Source: Agapetus fuscipes
Taxonomy: Eukaryota > Arthropoda > Insecta > Trichoptera > Glossosomatidae
DNA length: 64,000 bases
Direction of reading: 5' to 3'
NCBI GenBank assembly: GCA_951799405.1
Contig: OX637345.1
Location: forward strand, 6,696,001 to 6,760,000
How positions within the stretch are numbered: position 1 is the stretch's first letter; each line of letters starts with the position of its first letter. Below the pieces are notes generated by a model. It searched no databases, was not told where the DNA came from, and saw only the letters and a program-made list of their open reading frames with translations. Positions 40,320 through 50,700 of the stretch are shown here, one piece after another. Position numbers and translations under genes: made by a program.

Positions 40320-40728
40320 GTAAAATTTCGCATAGTTGCCTACCCACATCTAAAATGCTATGCGCGTCGCTGCTAGGGAATATAGTAATGTAGGGAGGTA
40401 GGTACTGCTAGAATTATCCTGTGACTCCAAAATGCTTTGAGTAAACGCCTCGGGGCAGGAAGGCGTCCAGTTTACCCTGAAAGAGGGATTCTTCTTTAGA
40501 TATTACAGAGAGTAAGGACGGTGTTCGCTAATTTATTATACAAGGGTGGGGGTAGAATAAAAGCGCTCACCTAAGCAAGACCTCCTTGCGACTTTAAACT
40601 AGAAAAATATTAATGAAAATTATATAAGGTAGATTGGCACAAGGACGCCGAAGGATATCGTGTATAAGGAACCTAAATAGATTCCGAAAATTCGAAATAT
40701 CCTTCGACTATGTGACGTCATCCATCGC
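40320..40728. other. No feature recognised
   Basis: Non-coding; no repeat or gene motif found. Confidence 0.4.
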
Positions 40729-40937
40729 AACTAAGCTACACATATAGAACCGTCCAAGAAAGTGTCGCAAGTGACGGTTGTAACCTGTATATTTTCACTG
40801 AAAAGCGGCCGGCTGCCAACCATTTCCCTGCTCACGAGGGAACTGGTTTTCATTTCTTGTGAAGCCAGAATGAAGAACAATGCCGGTATTTTGTGTTTGA
40901 AATAAGCACCAAAACCAGAAACAACTTTCGACACCGC
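40729..40937 (-). mobile_element. SINE-T1 copy, head truncated
   Basis: CAACTAAGCTACACATATAG, GAGGGAACTGGTTTTCATTT, ATTTTGTGTTTGAAATAAGC. Confidence 0.75.
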
Positions 40938-41252
40938 AGCTAAGCTACACATATAGTGTCTAGCCTGCGTGATCCTCGAGGGGATCGCATATTGTGATTC
41001 GGGACCTATTTATTATTACAGGTAAGAGGGCCGGCCTCACGCCAGCTACTTCAGTTGAAGTAGGAGTTTCCCAGCTTTTGAGGCGACTGGTTCTCATTTT
41101 TTGTGAAGGCTGAGTACACCTTTCCGGTATTTTTATTTTGTGGTTTGAAATAAACAACGAAACGGGAAATCATTTCTGACACCCTCGGTGGGATTCGTAC
41201 CCGAGCTCTCGCCATGGAATGCAAGCACTCTACTAACTGAGCTATCGACTGG
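40938..41252 (-). mobile_element. SINE-T1 full copy
   Basis: GCTAAGCTACACATATAGTG through GGGATTCGTACCCGAGCTCT to ACTAACTGAGCTATCGACTG; sits in tandem with the previous T1. Confidence 0.85.
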
Positions 41253-41253
41253 A

Positions 41254-41335
41254 GGTGCTCCGCCGGGAATCGAACTCACAACCTTCGAGTATAACGAGTC
41301 CGTAGCGCTACCCTCTAAACCATAAACTGGTCTTG
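41254..41335 (-). mobile_element. SINE-T2 head
   Basis: TGCTCCGCCGGGAATCGAAC, CGAGTATAACGAGTCCGTAG, CTAAACCATAAACTGGTC; head only. Confidence 0.7.
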
Positions 41336-41423
41336 CAAGAAGAAGGAATCATTATTTGAGAATTTATTGTCGTTAAAAATGTTGAGAGATCCTTGGGTTC
41401 CGCCCTTGGATGTGTGTCCCGCT

Positions 41424-41610
41424 TGTCGCACAGGAGGGGGCGGGGCGGTAATTCACTAGGATTTAATTTAAATTAGTTTCAGGCCGGCTTAATGGCCGCC
41501 GCCGAGTGACGTCACACCCCACGGTTACCATGGCAACCCGCCACCCCCCTCCCGTCAAGGCATGGCAACCCTCCAGCCAGGGGCGGAGACGGAGACTAAA
41601 TTTCAGCTAT
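41424..41610. promoter_or_regulatory. GC-rich segment with CRE and RFX X-box palindromes
   Basis: TGACGTCA at 41507-41514 is a perfect cAMP-response element. GTTACCATGGCAAC at 41524-41537 is a perfect palindromic X-box of the RFX type, 9 bp away. The segment is CpG-rich (GGGGGCGGGGCGG) in an A+T-rich background and is free of recognised repeats. No gene or exon is visible next to it, so promoter or enhancer activity is only inferred. Confidence 0.45.
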
Positions 41611-41621
41611 TTTAGCTAATA

Positions 41622-41680
41622 CACACATGTAGTGCAAATTCTTACCGCGTTATCCCCGAAGGAAAAACCTGCACGTGGTT
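41622..41680 (-). mobile_element. SINE-T1 3' fragment
   Basis: AGCTAATACACACATGTAGT, TTACCGCGTTATCCCCGAAG. Confidence 0.65.
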
Positions 41681-41732
41681 GTAACGTCAATAATGATGAT
41701 GATGATTTCTTGACTTATAGGATGGTACAAAA

Positions 41733-42177
41733 CAGGCACGTGCATAGGGTATAGGCAAATATAATCTATAATCTAAGTTGCAAGGATATATTCATTTAAA
41801 GTTCTCAAATGCATGCCCACAAACAAACACGTGTAGTTCGCGCTTACAAATGCTGAATGTGTACTTACAAATAAAATCCAAACCTTAAATGAACATAAGC
41901 CCTACAACTTTTGCCGACCTTCCCTGACACAGGGGTGACATTGGCAAAGTGAACCATTTTTTCAGTATGGGTGGTCAGCCTCGTACCAACCTATAAGTCA
42001 ATGAATACATTTTAGAATAAATATGTTCTCTTCTTCCTTTAAAATAACAAGAAGTGGTAACGATGGCTCCAATCGAACTTAAATTTTGTTTATGCTTGAA
42101 TATAAAGTTTAAATGCGTTTTTACCATATATTGTCTACCTATTAAGCGCATGTGGCTTTATGGGATGCACGTCCCTG
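41733..42177 (-). mobile_element. hAT-like non-autonomous element, copy 2
   Basis: Ends CAGGCACGTGCATAGGGTAT and (inverted) CAGGGACGTGCATCCCATAA match the terminal repeats of the 58671-59466 element in opposite orientation. Flanking octamers are GTACAAAA and GTATGAGG, which the host SINE shows to be one original sequence changed by four transitions. A SINE-S lies inside. Confidence 0.7.
41762..42009 (-). mobile_element. SINE-S nested in hAT nested in SINE-S
   Basis: ATAATCTATAATCTAAGTTG tail, GAACATAAGCCCTACAAC, head CCAACCTATAAGTCAATG. Confidence 0.85.
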
Positions 42178-42425
42178 GTATGAGGCTGACCACTCTGCAC
42201 TCATACCTTCTGTAAAAAATGGTTCACTTGCCAATGCCACCCCTGTTGCAGGGAAGGCCGGCAAAAGTTGCTGGGCTTACGTTCATTTCAGGTTTAGTTT
42301 TTCATTTGTGAGTAGGTATCTACACATGCAGCATTTGTAAGCGAGAAGTTATATTATCTGTTTATGAGCATGCATTTATTATGAATCTTAAATATGATAT
42401 ATCTGTGCAACTTAGATTATATAGA

Positions 42426-42745
42426 TAAGTACATTTTTACTGATTTTGTTATTTAGAATGCAGGCAGAAAATACGTCACAAAATTAGGAAATACATTTAA
42501 TGAAACAGGGGAAAGTCTGCGAGAGACCTTTTTGCAAATTTTATTATATTTTAAGCGTTAAGGGGGCGCTCTCATGTTGCACCGCGCCGAAAGCTGTCAA
42601 AGTTGCGACCCGTTTCCCCCCATCCCCTTTCGCCTCAGACCGTATGGATTGAGCCCCACAAAATATGCTCGACTTGCTATTGCCGTTTGAAGATTTTTTT
42701 TTACATACGACTTTTGTGGATCTCCCATCACGCAAAAAAAAAAAA
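42426..42745. other. No feature recognised
   Basis: Contains a GC-richer patch (GGGGGCGCTCTCATGTTGCA, 42560) and a poly-A run at 42734 that is the tail side of the next T1. Confidence 0.4.
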
Positions 42746-43070
42746 CGCAACTAAGCTACACATATAGTGTAACTTCTTGCCTGTGTTATCCCCGAAGGGG
42801 TCACATGTGGCCATTCGGGACCTATTTATTTATACAGGTAAGGGGACCGGCCTTACACCAACAACTTTAGTTGAAGTGGGGTTTTCCCAACTCCCGAGAG
42901 TGCTGGTACTCATTTTTTGTGAAGGCTGAGTAAACCTTGCCGGTATTTTATTTTGGGGTTTGAAATAAACACCAAAACGGGAAATCATTTCTGACACCCT
43001 CGGTGGGATTCGAACCCGAGCTTTCGGCATGGAATGCAAGCACTCTACCACCTGAGCTATCGACCGGACT
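42746..43070 (-). mobile_element. SINE-T1 full copy
   Basis: AACGCAACTAAGCTACACAT to CACCTGAGCTATCGACCGGA with all internal blocks; shares the unusual CACCTGAGC (CAGGTGG) of the 5226 copy, so the two may be close relatives. Confidence 0.9.
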
Positions 43071-43121
43071 ATAGGACAGGATTTCTTAAAAAAAAAAAAA
43101 AAAATTATAACGCTTTCGTCT

Positions 43122-43225
43122 TTACATTAAGTGTGGCCTGAGCCTCTAGAAAAGTCTCCTCTACTTTTTTCTATCCTTACATACTGATCTCAGTTCATTT
43201 ATATCCATTGCTTCTTCCCATAATT
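43122..43225 (-). pseudogene. LINE-R2 C-terminal scrap
   Basis: The minus strand gives KWKLWEEAMDINELRSVCKD and KKVEETFLEAQATL-like remains; no tail. Confidence 0.6.
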
Positions 43226-43341
43226 TCCACTTTGTACTTATTTTTATCCCGAAAATGTAAGCAGGTAGGTTTATGAATTTGAGATATATTGAACTTTTAT
43301 AAATGGCTACTGTAGTATTATTATTTTTATTTTTATTTTTA

Positions 43342-43535
43342 AATAGATTTGTGGAAAGGAATGCAATCCACCAACCTATTTTACCTGGCCAGTTGTCTTC
43401 ATGCGAAAACAGAAGCTTGTGTGCATGCAACGGCATCTGTTGAACCAGGGTCGAAGTTATCGGCGCGGGATTCGAACCAGCGTTATCCGGTTCCAAATAA
43501 CCTGACTCGATCCCCGCGGCTATAACACCGACATT
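43342..43535 (-). mobile_element. SINE-T3 copy
   Basis: The minus-strand head TCGGTGTTATAGCCGCGGGG and B box CTGGTTCGAATCCCGCGCC are separated by a long variable arm (Ser/Leu-like layout). The body has CGACCCTGGTTCAACAGATG, TTCGCATGAAGACAACTGGC and ATTGCATTCCTTTCCACAAA. Confidence 0.75.
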
Positions 43536-43639
43536 ATATTACATATTTCATAGTGACATTTGAATAGAGTAACTAATTAAAAGTAGATAAATACATAATA
43601 AAATATTTTGTACCTATTGATATAGATAAGATTAGATTA

Positions 43640-43963
43640 AAACGCAACTAAGCTACATATATAGTGTGACTTCTTGCCGCGTTATCCCCGAAGGGGTCGC
43701 ATGTGGCGAGTTGAACCTATTTATTTTTACAGGTAAGGGGGCCGGCCTTACGCCAACCACTTCAGTTGAAGTAGGGGTTTCTCAGCTCCCGAGGGGGCTG
43801 GTACTCATTTCTTGTGAAGGCTGAGTAAATCTTGCCGGTATTTTTACTTTGGGGTTTGAAATAAACACCGAAATAGGAAATCATTTCTGACACCCTCCTC
43901 GGTGGGATTCGAACCCGAGCTCACGGGGTAGTATGCGAGCACTCTACCAACTCTGTCGACCGG
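43640..43963 (-). mobile_element. SINE-T1 full copy
   Basis: AACGCAACTAAGCTACATAT to TCTACCAACTCTGTCGACCG; the head has a small deletion (GAGCTA lost). Confidence 0.85.
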
Positions 43964-44261
43964 AAAAAAATATATTTTTCTTTTTTAAAAAATGAAATCT
44001 GTGACTATACAGTTACACAGTGCCAACCAAATAAAAACCAGAAAACAAAAAAAAAACAATCTGCAAGTAACTATAAACACAAGTCATTATGTCAACAAAA
44101 TGAGTCCTAAGGTAGACAGGGTTTTCTAGGAATCAGCTTAACTTGTCGGACTAATGTATTGTTAATTTCTTTGTTGGTAATTCAAAAGACTCTACCTGAA
44201 GTCTATTATAGATGAGTCGTATAGAATCAAAGGCGGCAATCTAAAAATAAATAAATTGACA

Positions 44262-44410
44262 TGAAGGGTCGTGGGTTCGAATCCCCACGGAGTGCAAAGG
44301 AATATAATTTATATTATTTAAAACAAACCGGTCCGTAGTCCAATGATAACACTTCGGACTCTGAATGAAAGGTTGCGGGTTCGAATGCCAGCGGAGCACA
44401 AAAAATATAG
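44262..44410 (+). mobile_element. Two adjacent SINE-T2-type heads
   Basis: A partial unit with B box GGGTTCGAATCCCCACGGAG (44275) precedes a fuller head ACCGGTCCGTAGTCCAATGA with B box GGGTTCGAATGCCAGCGGAG. It may be a remnant of the tRNA-like tandem arrangement seen at 1740-2286. Confidence 0.65.
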
Positions 44411-44456
44411 CGTTTGGCCAAATTTTAACAATTGATTTAAAAAATGTAATTGGTCG

Positions 44457-44708
44457 TGTATATTCCTTAACTTATAGGTTGGTATGCGGCTGACCACCCA
44501 TGCTGTAAAAATTGTTCACTTTGCCAATGTCACCCCTGTTTCAGGGAAGGACGACAAGAGTTACAGGGCTTATGTTCATTTGAAATACGGGTTTTTATAT
44601 TGTAGGTACACATGCGGCATGTTTAAGCGCGAACTTGTACGTGTCTGCTTGTGAGAATGCATATAATGTGAATCCCCAATGTAACATATCCTTGCAGCTT
44701 AGATAAGA
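44457..44708 (+). mobile_element. SINE-S copy, full length
   Basis: TTCCTTAACTTATAGGTTGG to CATATCCTTGCAGCTTAGAT. Confidence 0.85.
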
Positions 44709-44947
44709 TCACTTGGTAAGCATAAGTCATAGAAAAATGTCTTTCAAAAATCGAGAATCCTTTTTATGGGGGTACGTAAAATTTGAACAAAGAACCATTG
44801 TTTAACATATTATCCTATTTCCATTGAAAGACATAATATTACAATGACGACCAAATAGAAAAATATTATAATAAAGTATAGTAAAATATTTTGCACAAAA
44901 AATTGTCTTTTTTTTCATAATCCTTATAATAGAAATTATTCTGGTGA

Positions 44948-45178
44948 TGACCGGTCCGTAGTTCAGTGGTGACATTTCGGACTGGAATGGAATTTGTGGG
45001 TTCGAATCCCGGCGGAGCACAACAAGTATGCCATTTATATTTTCATATTTGCTCTTCGCTGGGTTGAAAAATTTATAAACCTTTACTCATGACCGGTAAC
45101 AAAAGCTCCATCCCGCCTTACAGCAACTGGGTCTTGCTTGAGAATTGGCACTTTGTAGCGACGACGACCAAGCTCGTA
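44948..45178 (+). mobile_element. SINE-T2 copy, 3' truncated
   Basis: ACCGGTCCGTAGTTCAGTGG, B box GGGTTCGAATCCCGGCGGAG, CTCTTCGCTGGGTTGAAAAA, ending at GACCAAGCTCG. Confidence 0.8.
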
Positions 45179-45181
45179 AAA

Positions 45182-45676
45182 AGGTCGATAGCTCTATAAT
45201 CTATAATCTAAGTTGCAAAGATATATAATCATTTAAAGCTCTCAGATGTATGCCCACAAACCAACACGTGTAGTTCGCGCTTACAAATGCTGAATGTGTA
45301 CTTACAAATAAAGTCCAAACCTCAAATGAACATAAGCCCCACAACTTTTGTCGACCTTCCCTGACACATTGGCAAAGTGAACCATTTTTCACAGTATGGG
45401 TGGTCAGCCTCATACCAACCTATAAGTCAAGGAATCACTCAATTGGTAAAATGCTTGCATTCCATGCCGAGAGCAAGGGTTCGATCGCAAGATTTACTCA
45501 GCCTTCACAAGAAATGAGCACCAGCCGGAGGTTGGAAAACCCCTACTTCAACTGAAACTGGTTGGTGTGAGGCCGGCCTCCTTACCTGTAAAAATAAATA
45601 GGTCCCGAATCGCCACATGCGACCCTTTCGAGGTTAACGCAGGCAAGAAGTTACACCATATGTGCAGCTTAGTTGT
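45182..45676 (+). mobile_element. SINE-T1 split inside its tRNA head by SINE-S
   Basis: AAGGTCGATAGCTC, then the S at 45195-45434, then ACTCAATTGGTAAAATGC, GGGTTCGATCGCAAG and a shortened body ending GTGCAGCTTAGTTGTG. Confidence 0.8.
45195..45434 (-). mobile_element. SINE-S nested in a SINE-T1 head
   Basis: TATAATCTATAATCTAAGTT to CCAACCTATAAGTCAAGG; inserted between the A-box halves. Confidence 0.85.
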
Positions 45677-45790
45677 GTTTATTCTAAGGTGATGCGAAAC
45701 ACTCCTCAAGAGCCGAACTTTACCGTCGCTATGGAATGCACCTATTCTCAAGAAAGCCCCTATTACTGTGGAGCTGTAGGCTTAAAAAAA

Positions 45791-46083
45791 ATAGGCTGAT
45801 TTATTTGGTGAGCGCTGTTTTTGTGTGAATCACACCTCAAGAGCCCTCTGCGAGCTTGGTCGTCGCTATAGAAATCGCCAATTCTTAAGCAAGACCCAGT
45901 TGTTGTAAGGTTGGATGGACCTTTTGATGACCGGTCTTTGGTAAAGGTTTATGAATTTTTTCAACCAGCGAAAGCAAATTTGAAAATATAAATGGTATAT
46001 TTTTTGTGCTTCGCCGGGATTTGAGCCCACAACCTTCGAGTTACGAGTCCGAAGCGTTACCATTTGAACTACGGACCGGTCAA
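45791..46083 (-). mobile_element. SINE-T2 full copy
   Basis: GATTTATTTGGTGAGCGCTG, AGGCGTTACCATTTGAAC-like head end, CTACGGACCGGTC; all internal blocks present. Confidence 0.85.
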
Positions 46084-46109
46084 TTTTACCAATTAAATAA
46101 ATAAAATTA

Positions 46110-46147
46110 ACACACAAAAACAGCGCTCACCAATAAATCATCCTTAT
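46110..46147 (+). mobile_element. SINE-T2 3' end, target of the BEL insertion
   Basis: ACACAAAAACAGCGCTCACC then AATAAATCATCCTTAT. The continuation (TATTATTATTATTATT tail) lies beyond the BEL element at 52512-52535, the two sides sharing CTTAT. Confidence 0.8.
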
Positions 46148-46502
46148 TGGTCGGGTTTTGCTCGTGGACTGTATTTTCGATTTGGACTTTAATTTTGAGG
46201 TGATGTGGGGTGTGGAGATGACTTGAAAGATGTAGTTTAGTTAAACAATTTAATGGTCCTTTATTCCATAAAGATTACAAGGGGTTTTTACAAAGGATTA
46301 CGTGATTAAATTAGGTGAACAGGTTAAGACAAGTTACCAGTGCGACGCTCGAAGAGAAAAGAGACGGATGTTGGGTTTTACACGCCTGAGGCGTCTGTCA
46401 GAAAAGCAATACCAACCCAACAAAATGTACCAAAGACAAAAAGATTATTATTCTTGGTAGGTATATTGTTTTAATTAATTTGGTCATATTAAATTTGGAC
46501 CA
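46148..46502 (-). repeat. BEL/Pao 3' LTR
   Basis: 355 bp starting TGGTCGGGTTTTGCTCGTGG and ending TAAATTTGGACCA on the plus strand. It appears identical to the 52157-52511 copy. The expected polypurine tract just inside (46503-46525) is not obvious. Confidence 0.93.
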
Positions 46503-47129
46503 TACTGGCGGGCCTCAGATTGGCAAATACCGTGTTATAACGGTGAATATTTGGCAATATTACTAGAGAGATCATCTCCACAATGATGTATAATAGCTCG
46601 TTTACATAATGTTACATCGTGGACTGTATTTTTGAGGTTGTCATAATATACTGGTTAACAGTGATTGACTCTAATTTATAATTCTTTTTTGCTTTTCAAT
46701 AACTGGTACTTGTCTGTAGAAATCAACACTTAGATCTAAGAATCATTGATTATACAAAACAATGGTAGGTGCATACAAACTTAAATAGAATTCTGACTTT
46801 GAAAATAATTTATTTGACTTATACACCTTGAAGCAGTTGAAAGTTAAGTATTAATCTTACTTGTTGTATGTATGGTAGTCAATTGTGTTAGCAACAAATG
46901 ATACTTCAATTAAGTTGATATGGTGAGTTACCCTTGTAGGTAAGCATTTACATACAAATTTACATGGATTCAATAAAGTGTACTTATAATTACTCAGCCT
47001 TTTAATTAATTAAATACATAATTTAATGTGATCAGTTCTTGCATAGTAACATAAAACATAAAGTGAAGTTACAGATAACATAAGACAAATAATTATCGGT
47101 AAGTACATAATCATTTATCCTGCTAGGAA
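46503..47129 (-). other. BEL/Pao 3' untranslated region
   Basis: About 630 bp of A+T-rich sequence between the integrase stop and the 3' LTR, without an open frame. Confidence 0.7.
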
Positions 47130-47723
47130 TTACCAAATAGGTAATTTACTTAATTTTTGAATTGGTCTCTTTTTAATACCAGAGTCAGTTTTTATGGATA
47201 CTACTCTCAGAATACCATCCGTACCAGGATGTAATTCTGTTACTCTTCCCAATCTCCATCTCAAGGGCGGTTGATTATCCTCCCTAAGCACAACTAAATC
47301 ATTAATTTGTAGTGTAGATGTCGTTAACTGAGTCCATTTCTTGCGAGGTTGCAAAGAATTGAGATATTCATTAGTCCAACGCTTCCAGAAGGTCTGGAAT
47401 AGTCGACTTAACAGTTGAAACCGATTAACTGCATGGATTGGAATATGATTCAGATCTGGTTCGGGAAGAGCGACCAGTGGTCCTCCGATAAGGAAATGAC
47501 CCGGAGTCAATGGTAACAAGTCATTAGGATCGTCTGATAAGGGTGTCAACGGCCTTGAATTCAGACAAGCTTCGACTTGGATTAATAAAGTAGAACATTC
47601 TTCAAAAGTGAGGGTATGATTGGCCACTAACTTTTTAAATAAGTGCTTTGCGCTTTTTACAGTAGTTTCCCATAGACCACCGTGATGGGGTCCATCTAAA
47701 AGTTTGACTGGCAATCCAGGCAA
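47130..47723 (-). pseudogene. BEL/Pao integrase C-terminal remnant
   Basis: 197 codons, of which those from about residue 5 on are family-like. GPHHGGLWETTVKSAKHLF carries the conserved segment with the last catalytic Glu of the DDE core; LIQVEACLNSRPLTPLSDDP, LTPGHFLIGGPL and the LRWRLGRVTELHPGTDG tail match the end of BEL/Pao integrase (DUF5641-like). The zinc-binding domain and the first two catalytic Asp are absent. It overlaps the 3' end of the gag-pol frame by 89 bp in a different frame, so the deletion also shifted frame. The Met start is incidental. Confidence 0.88.
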
Positions 47724-50700
47724 GTGTTATGCTAGAATCTGTCCACAATGTGGAACTTGTTATAACCAGGTTACTGGTCTCACTAACGCGTTTAAATAAT
47801 TTAGATAATAATAAAGCTGCGTTCAATTCTAACCGGGGTAAGGAGATTTGTTGCAAAGGTGCTACCTTTGACTTGGCACAAAAAAGTTGAGAGTTAACTT
47901 CGGAAGTCAACTCGTTGCGAGTAACTAAATAGATACATGCTCCGAATGCTCGTATAGAGGCATCCGCAAAGCCATGTAGTTCTACGGAGGATTTATGATC
48001 TGTTCCACATACATGCCGTGCTACATGTATGGAGGCTGCTAGGTTGAACTGATGCACAAAATTACACCATTCAGTTTTTGTTGGAGTAGATAACTCATCA
48101 TCCCATTTACTGCTTTCTTGCCACAGCCGTTGCATAAAGAGTTTGGAAATTATAGTAATGGGAGAGAGCAACCCTAAAGGATCAAACGTTCTGGCTATCG
48201 CAGATAAAATTGATCGCTTGGTTAAATTTGCTTCGTTACATTCAATGTGTAAATTGAATATCAACGTGTCAGTACTAGGTTGCCACGTTAATCCTAAAGT
48301 TTTATAAGTGTCATGGTTTGCAAAATTTACAGATGAAACACTTTCTTGCAATTGTAGGGAACTATTGGTTGTCCACTTTCTTAATGACATACATGCACTA
48401 TTAAATATTTCAGTAATTTGGGTTTTAATCAAATTGAGCTGATTAATATCGTCGTGTCCAGTTATCAAGTCGTCCATGTACATGTCTGACTCGATAACTT
48501 GACAAGCTTCAGGGTACTTGTCCCTATTTGTTTGAGCGAGTTGCATGATGCATCTCGTAGCTAGGAAGGGGGCTGAAGCGGTTCCGTATGTAACCGTGTT
48601 TAACTGATACTGGCAAGGCAAGTGAGTCACACTGTCTCTCCATAGGATTCTTTGAAGAGGTCTGTCCTGTGGCTGAATATCTATTTGTCGATACATTTTC
48701 TCCACGTCAGCTGTCATCACCCACCTGGGCGTTCTGAAACGTAACAAAATGTCAAATAGATCTTGTTGCACAGTAGGTCCTATCATTAAAATGTCATTCA
48801 ACGAAAGCCCAGAGGTAGTTCTGGCGCTCCCATTGAATACTACTCTCAGTTTTGTAGTCGTGGAATGTTCTTTTATTACCGCGTGATGCGGAAAATAATA
48901 AGCAATTTGAGTGTTATGTGGGGGCACAAGACTCATGTGTCCTAAAGCTAAATATTCGGATAAAAAGTCATCATACCGTGCCTTGAGCTGAGGATTGCGG
49001 TTGAGTTTGGATTCTAGCGAGATCAGACATTTTGATGCTCGCGCTAATGAATCGCCTAATACCCCAGGGTCCGACTTCAGACCTATGCGTGTCTGGAATC
49101 TCCCCTGCGGTGATCGGGTTGTGGTTTGGACGAATAGATCTTCCATAGCCTTTTCTTCTAAAGATTGATGTTTAGTATTCTCGATGGTTTCACACTTCCA
49201 AAAAGCTTCTACCAGTCCGTGAAGACCGGTTGACGCTCCTCTGCTGGACCCAAACGTCCTTCGGGATCCTCCAGACGCCGCAGTCAGCATCGATGATACG
49301 AAGGTAGCTTGCATTGGTGCCAAACCGGTCGCCAACCATCCCAAGTGTGAGGGATAGAACCGGAGCCCTCCCCTTGACAGCGACGTCCGGCTGCAGCGCA
49401 GGATTCTCCAAAAGACGTCTGCGCCGAGCAGCATGGAGACTGCGCCAGCCTTGGCAAACTGTGGGTCTGCCAGGTCGCGCAGTGGTACGGGCGGCTCACA
49501 CCTGAAACTGGTTTGGGGAAGATTTGTAGTTATGGTCTCTACAACAAGGAATGAACATTCAGTTTTAAAACCAGATAATCGAGAAGCTATTGTAGCCGTA
49601 ACGGCTTCAGATGAATAACTTGTTTGTTGTTGAATACCTTCAATAGGCATTTTTAACGTAGATTTAGGAAGCTTCAATGAGTCAGCTAGTTCCCTTGTTA
49701 GGAAGTTTGCCTGCGACCCATTATCTAAAACGGCTCGTACAGCTCTTGACGACCCGTCTGAGTCATACAAGTGTACGCTTACAGTTGTTAACATAGCTTG
49801 AACATTATTGGAATTACTAAATGCTGCCAAGGCAATCTTATGGTCTATAGTATGTAACAATGTATGGTGATTGCTTTGACATTTTTTGCATTTGCTTGAG
49901 CTACGGCATTTGTATGCTTGGTGCCCAATGCGAAGACAATTGAAGCATAATCTATTACTTTTTGCGGAATCCCGCCTTTGAGAAACATTTAACTGTATGA
50001 ATTGACTGCATGTGTGAATGTAATGTGGTCCTTTACAGATCGGACACTTGACACCTTCTATTGTAAGCAACGCTTTCTTGGTTGCAGGTCTGCTATTCGT
50101 TGGCTCGAGAGTGTATTGATTATACATTTCTAAATGAGATGCCTTTTTTTTTAGAAATGCCAAAAAATCATTAACCGATTTGTAGTCCTTGTGGGACTTC
50201 CAATCGCTAATGCTTGGTGGGTCTAATTGCTTCAGAAACTGGTAGATGAGTAATTCATCCCAGTTCGAAGTGTCAACCCCCAAGCTGTGCAGTGCATTTA
50301 AATTACTACTAATAGTGTTGGTGAAATTGTGAATCTCATTGAATCTTCTCACATTAAATTTAATACTGTGTATGTTATCTAGATGCGTTTTTATTAAGAT
50401 CTCCTTGTTGTTGTATCTGGCTTCCAAAATACTATATGCCAGGGGGTAGTTTTTCCCTGATACTTCTAATTGCTCTAAGATTGACTGTACTTGAGGAGAT
50501 AACGAATTTTTCAGATACATGAATTTCTCTATATTTGAAATGTTTGCATTATTGTCTATTAAGGCCAAAAATAAATCTCTAAATGTTACCCAGTTGTCAT
50601 ATTTTCCATCAAAGATCGGAATTGACAATTTAGGTAAGTTCATGGGGTTACAGAATTCATTATTAACTATATGATTAATTTTTAGGCTATTGGCCTCAGA

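Larger units (their letters stand above)
41706..42425 (+). mobile_element. SINE-S carrying a nested hAT element
   Basis: The head TTCTTGACTTATAGGATGGT is cut after GTACAAAA (41725-41732); the element resumes as GTATGAGGCTGACCACTCTG at 42178 and ends CTGTGCAACTTAGATTATAT. Confidence 0.8.

Noticed and set aside
49284..49618. Short frames in other registers inside the BEL pol region
   Set aside because: Shadows of the gag-pol frame in a GC-rich part.
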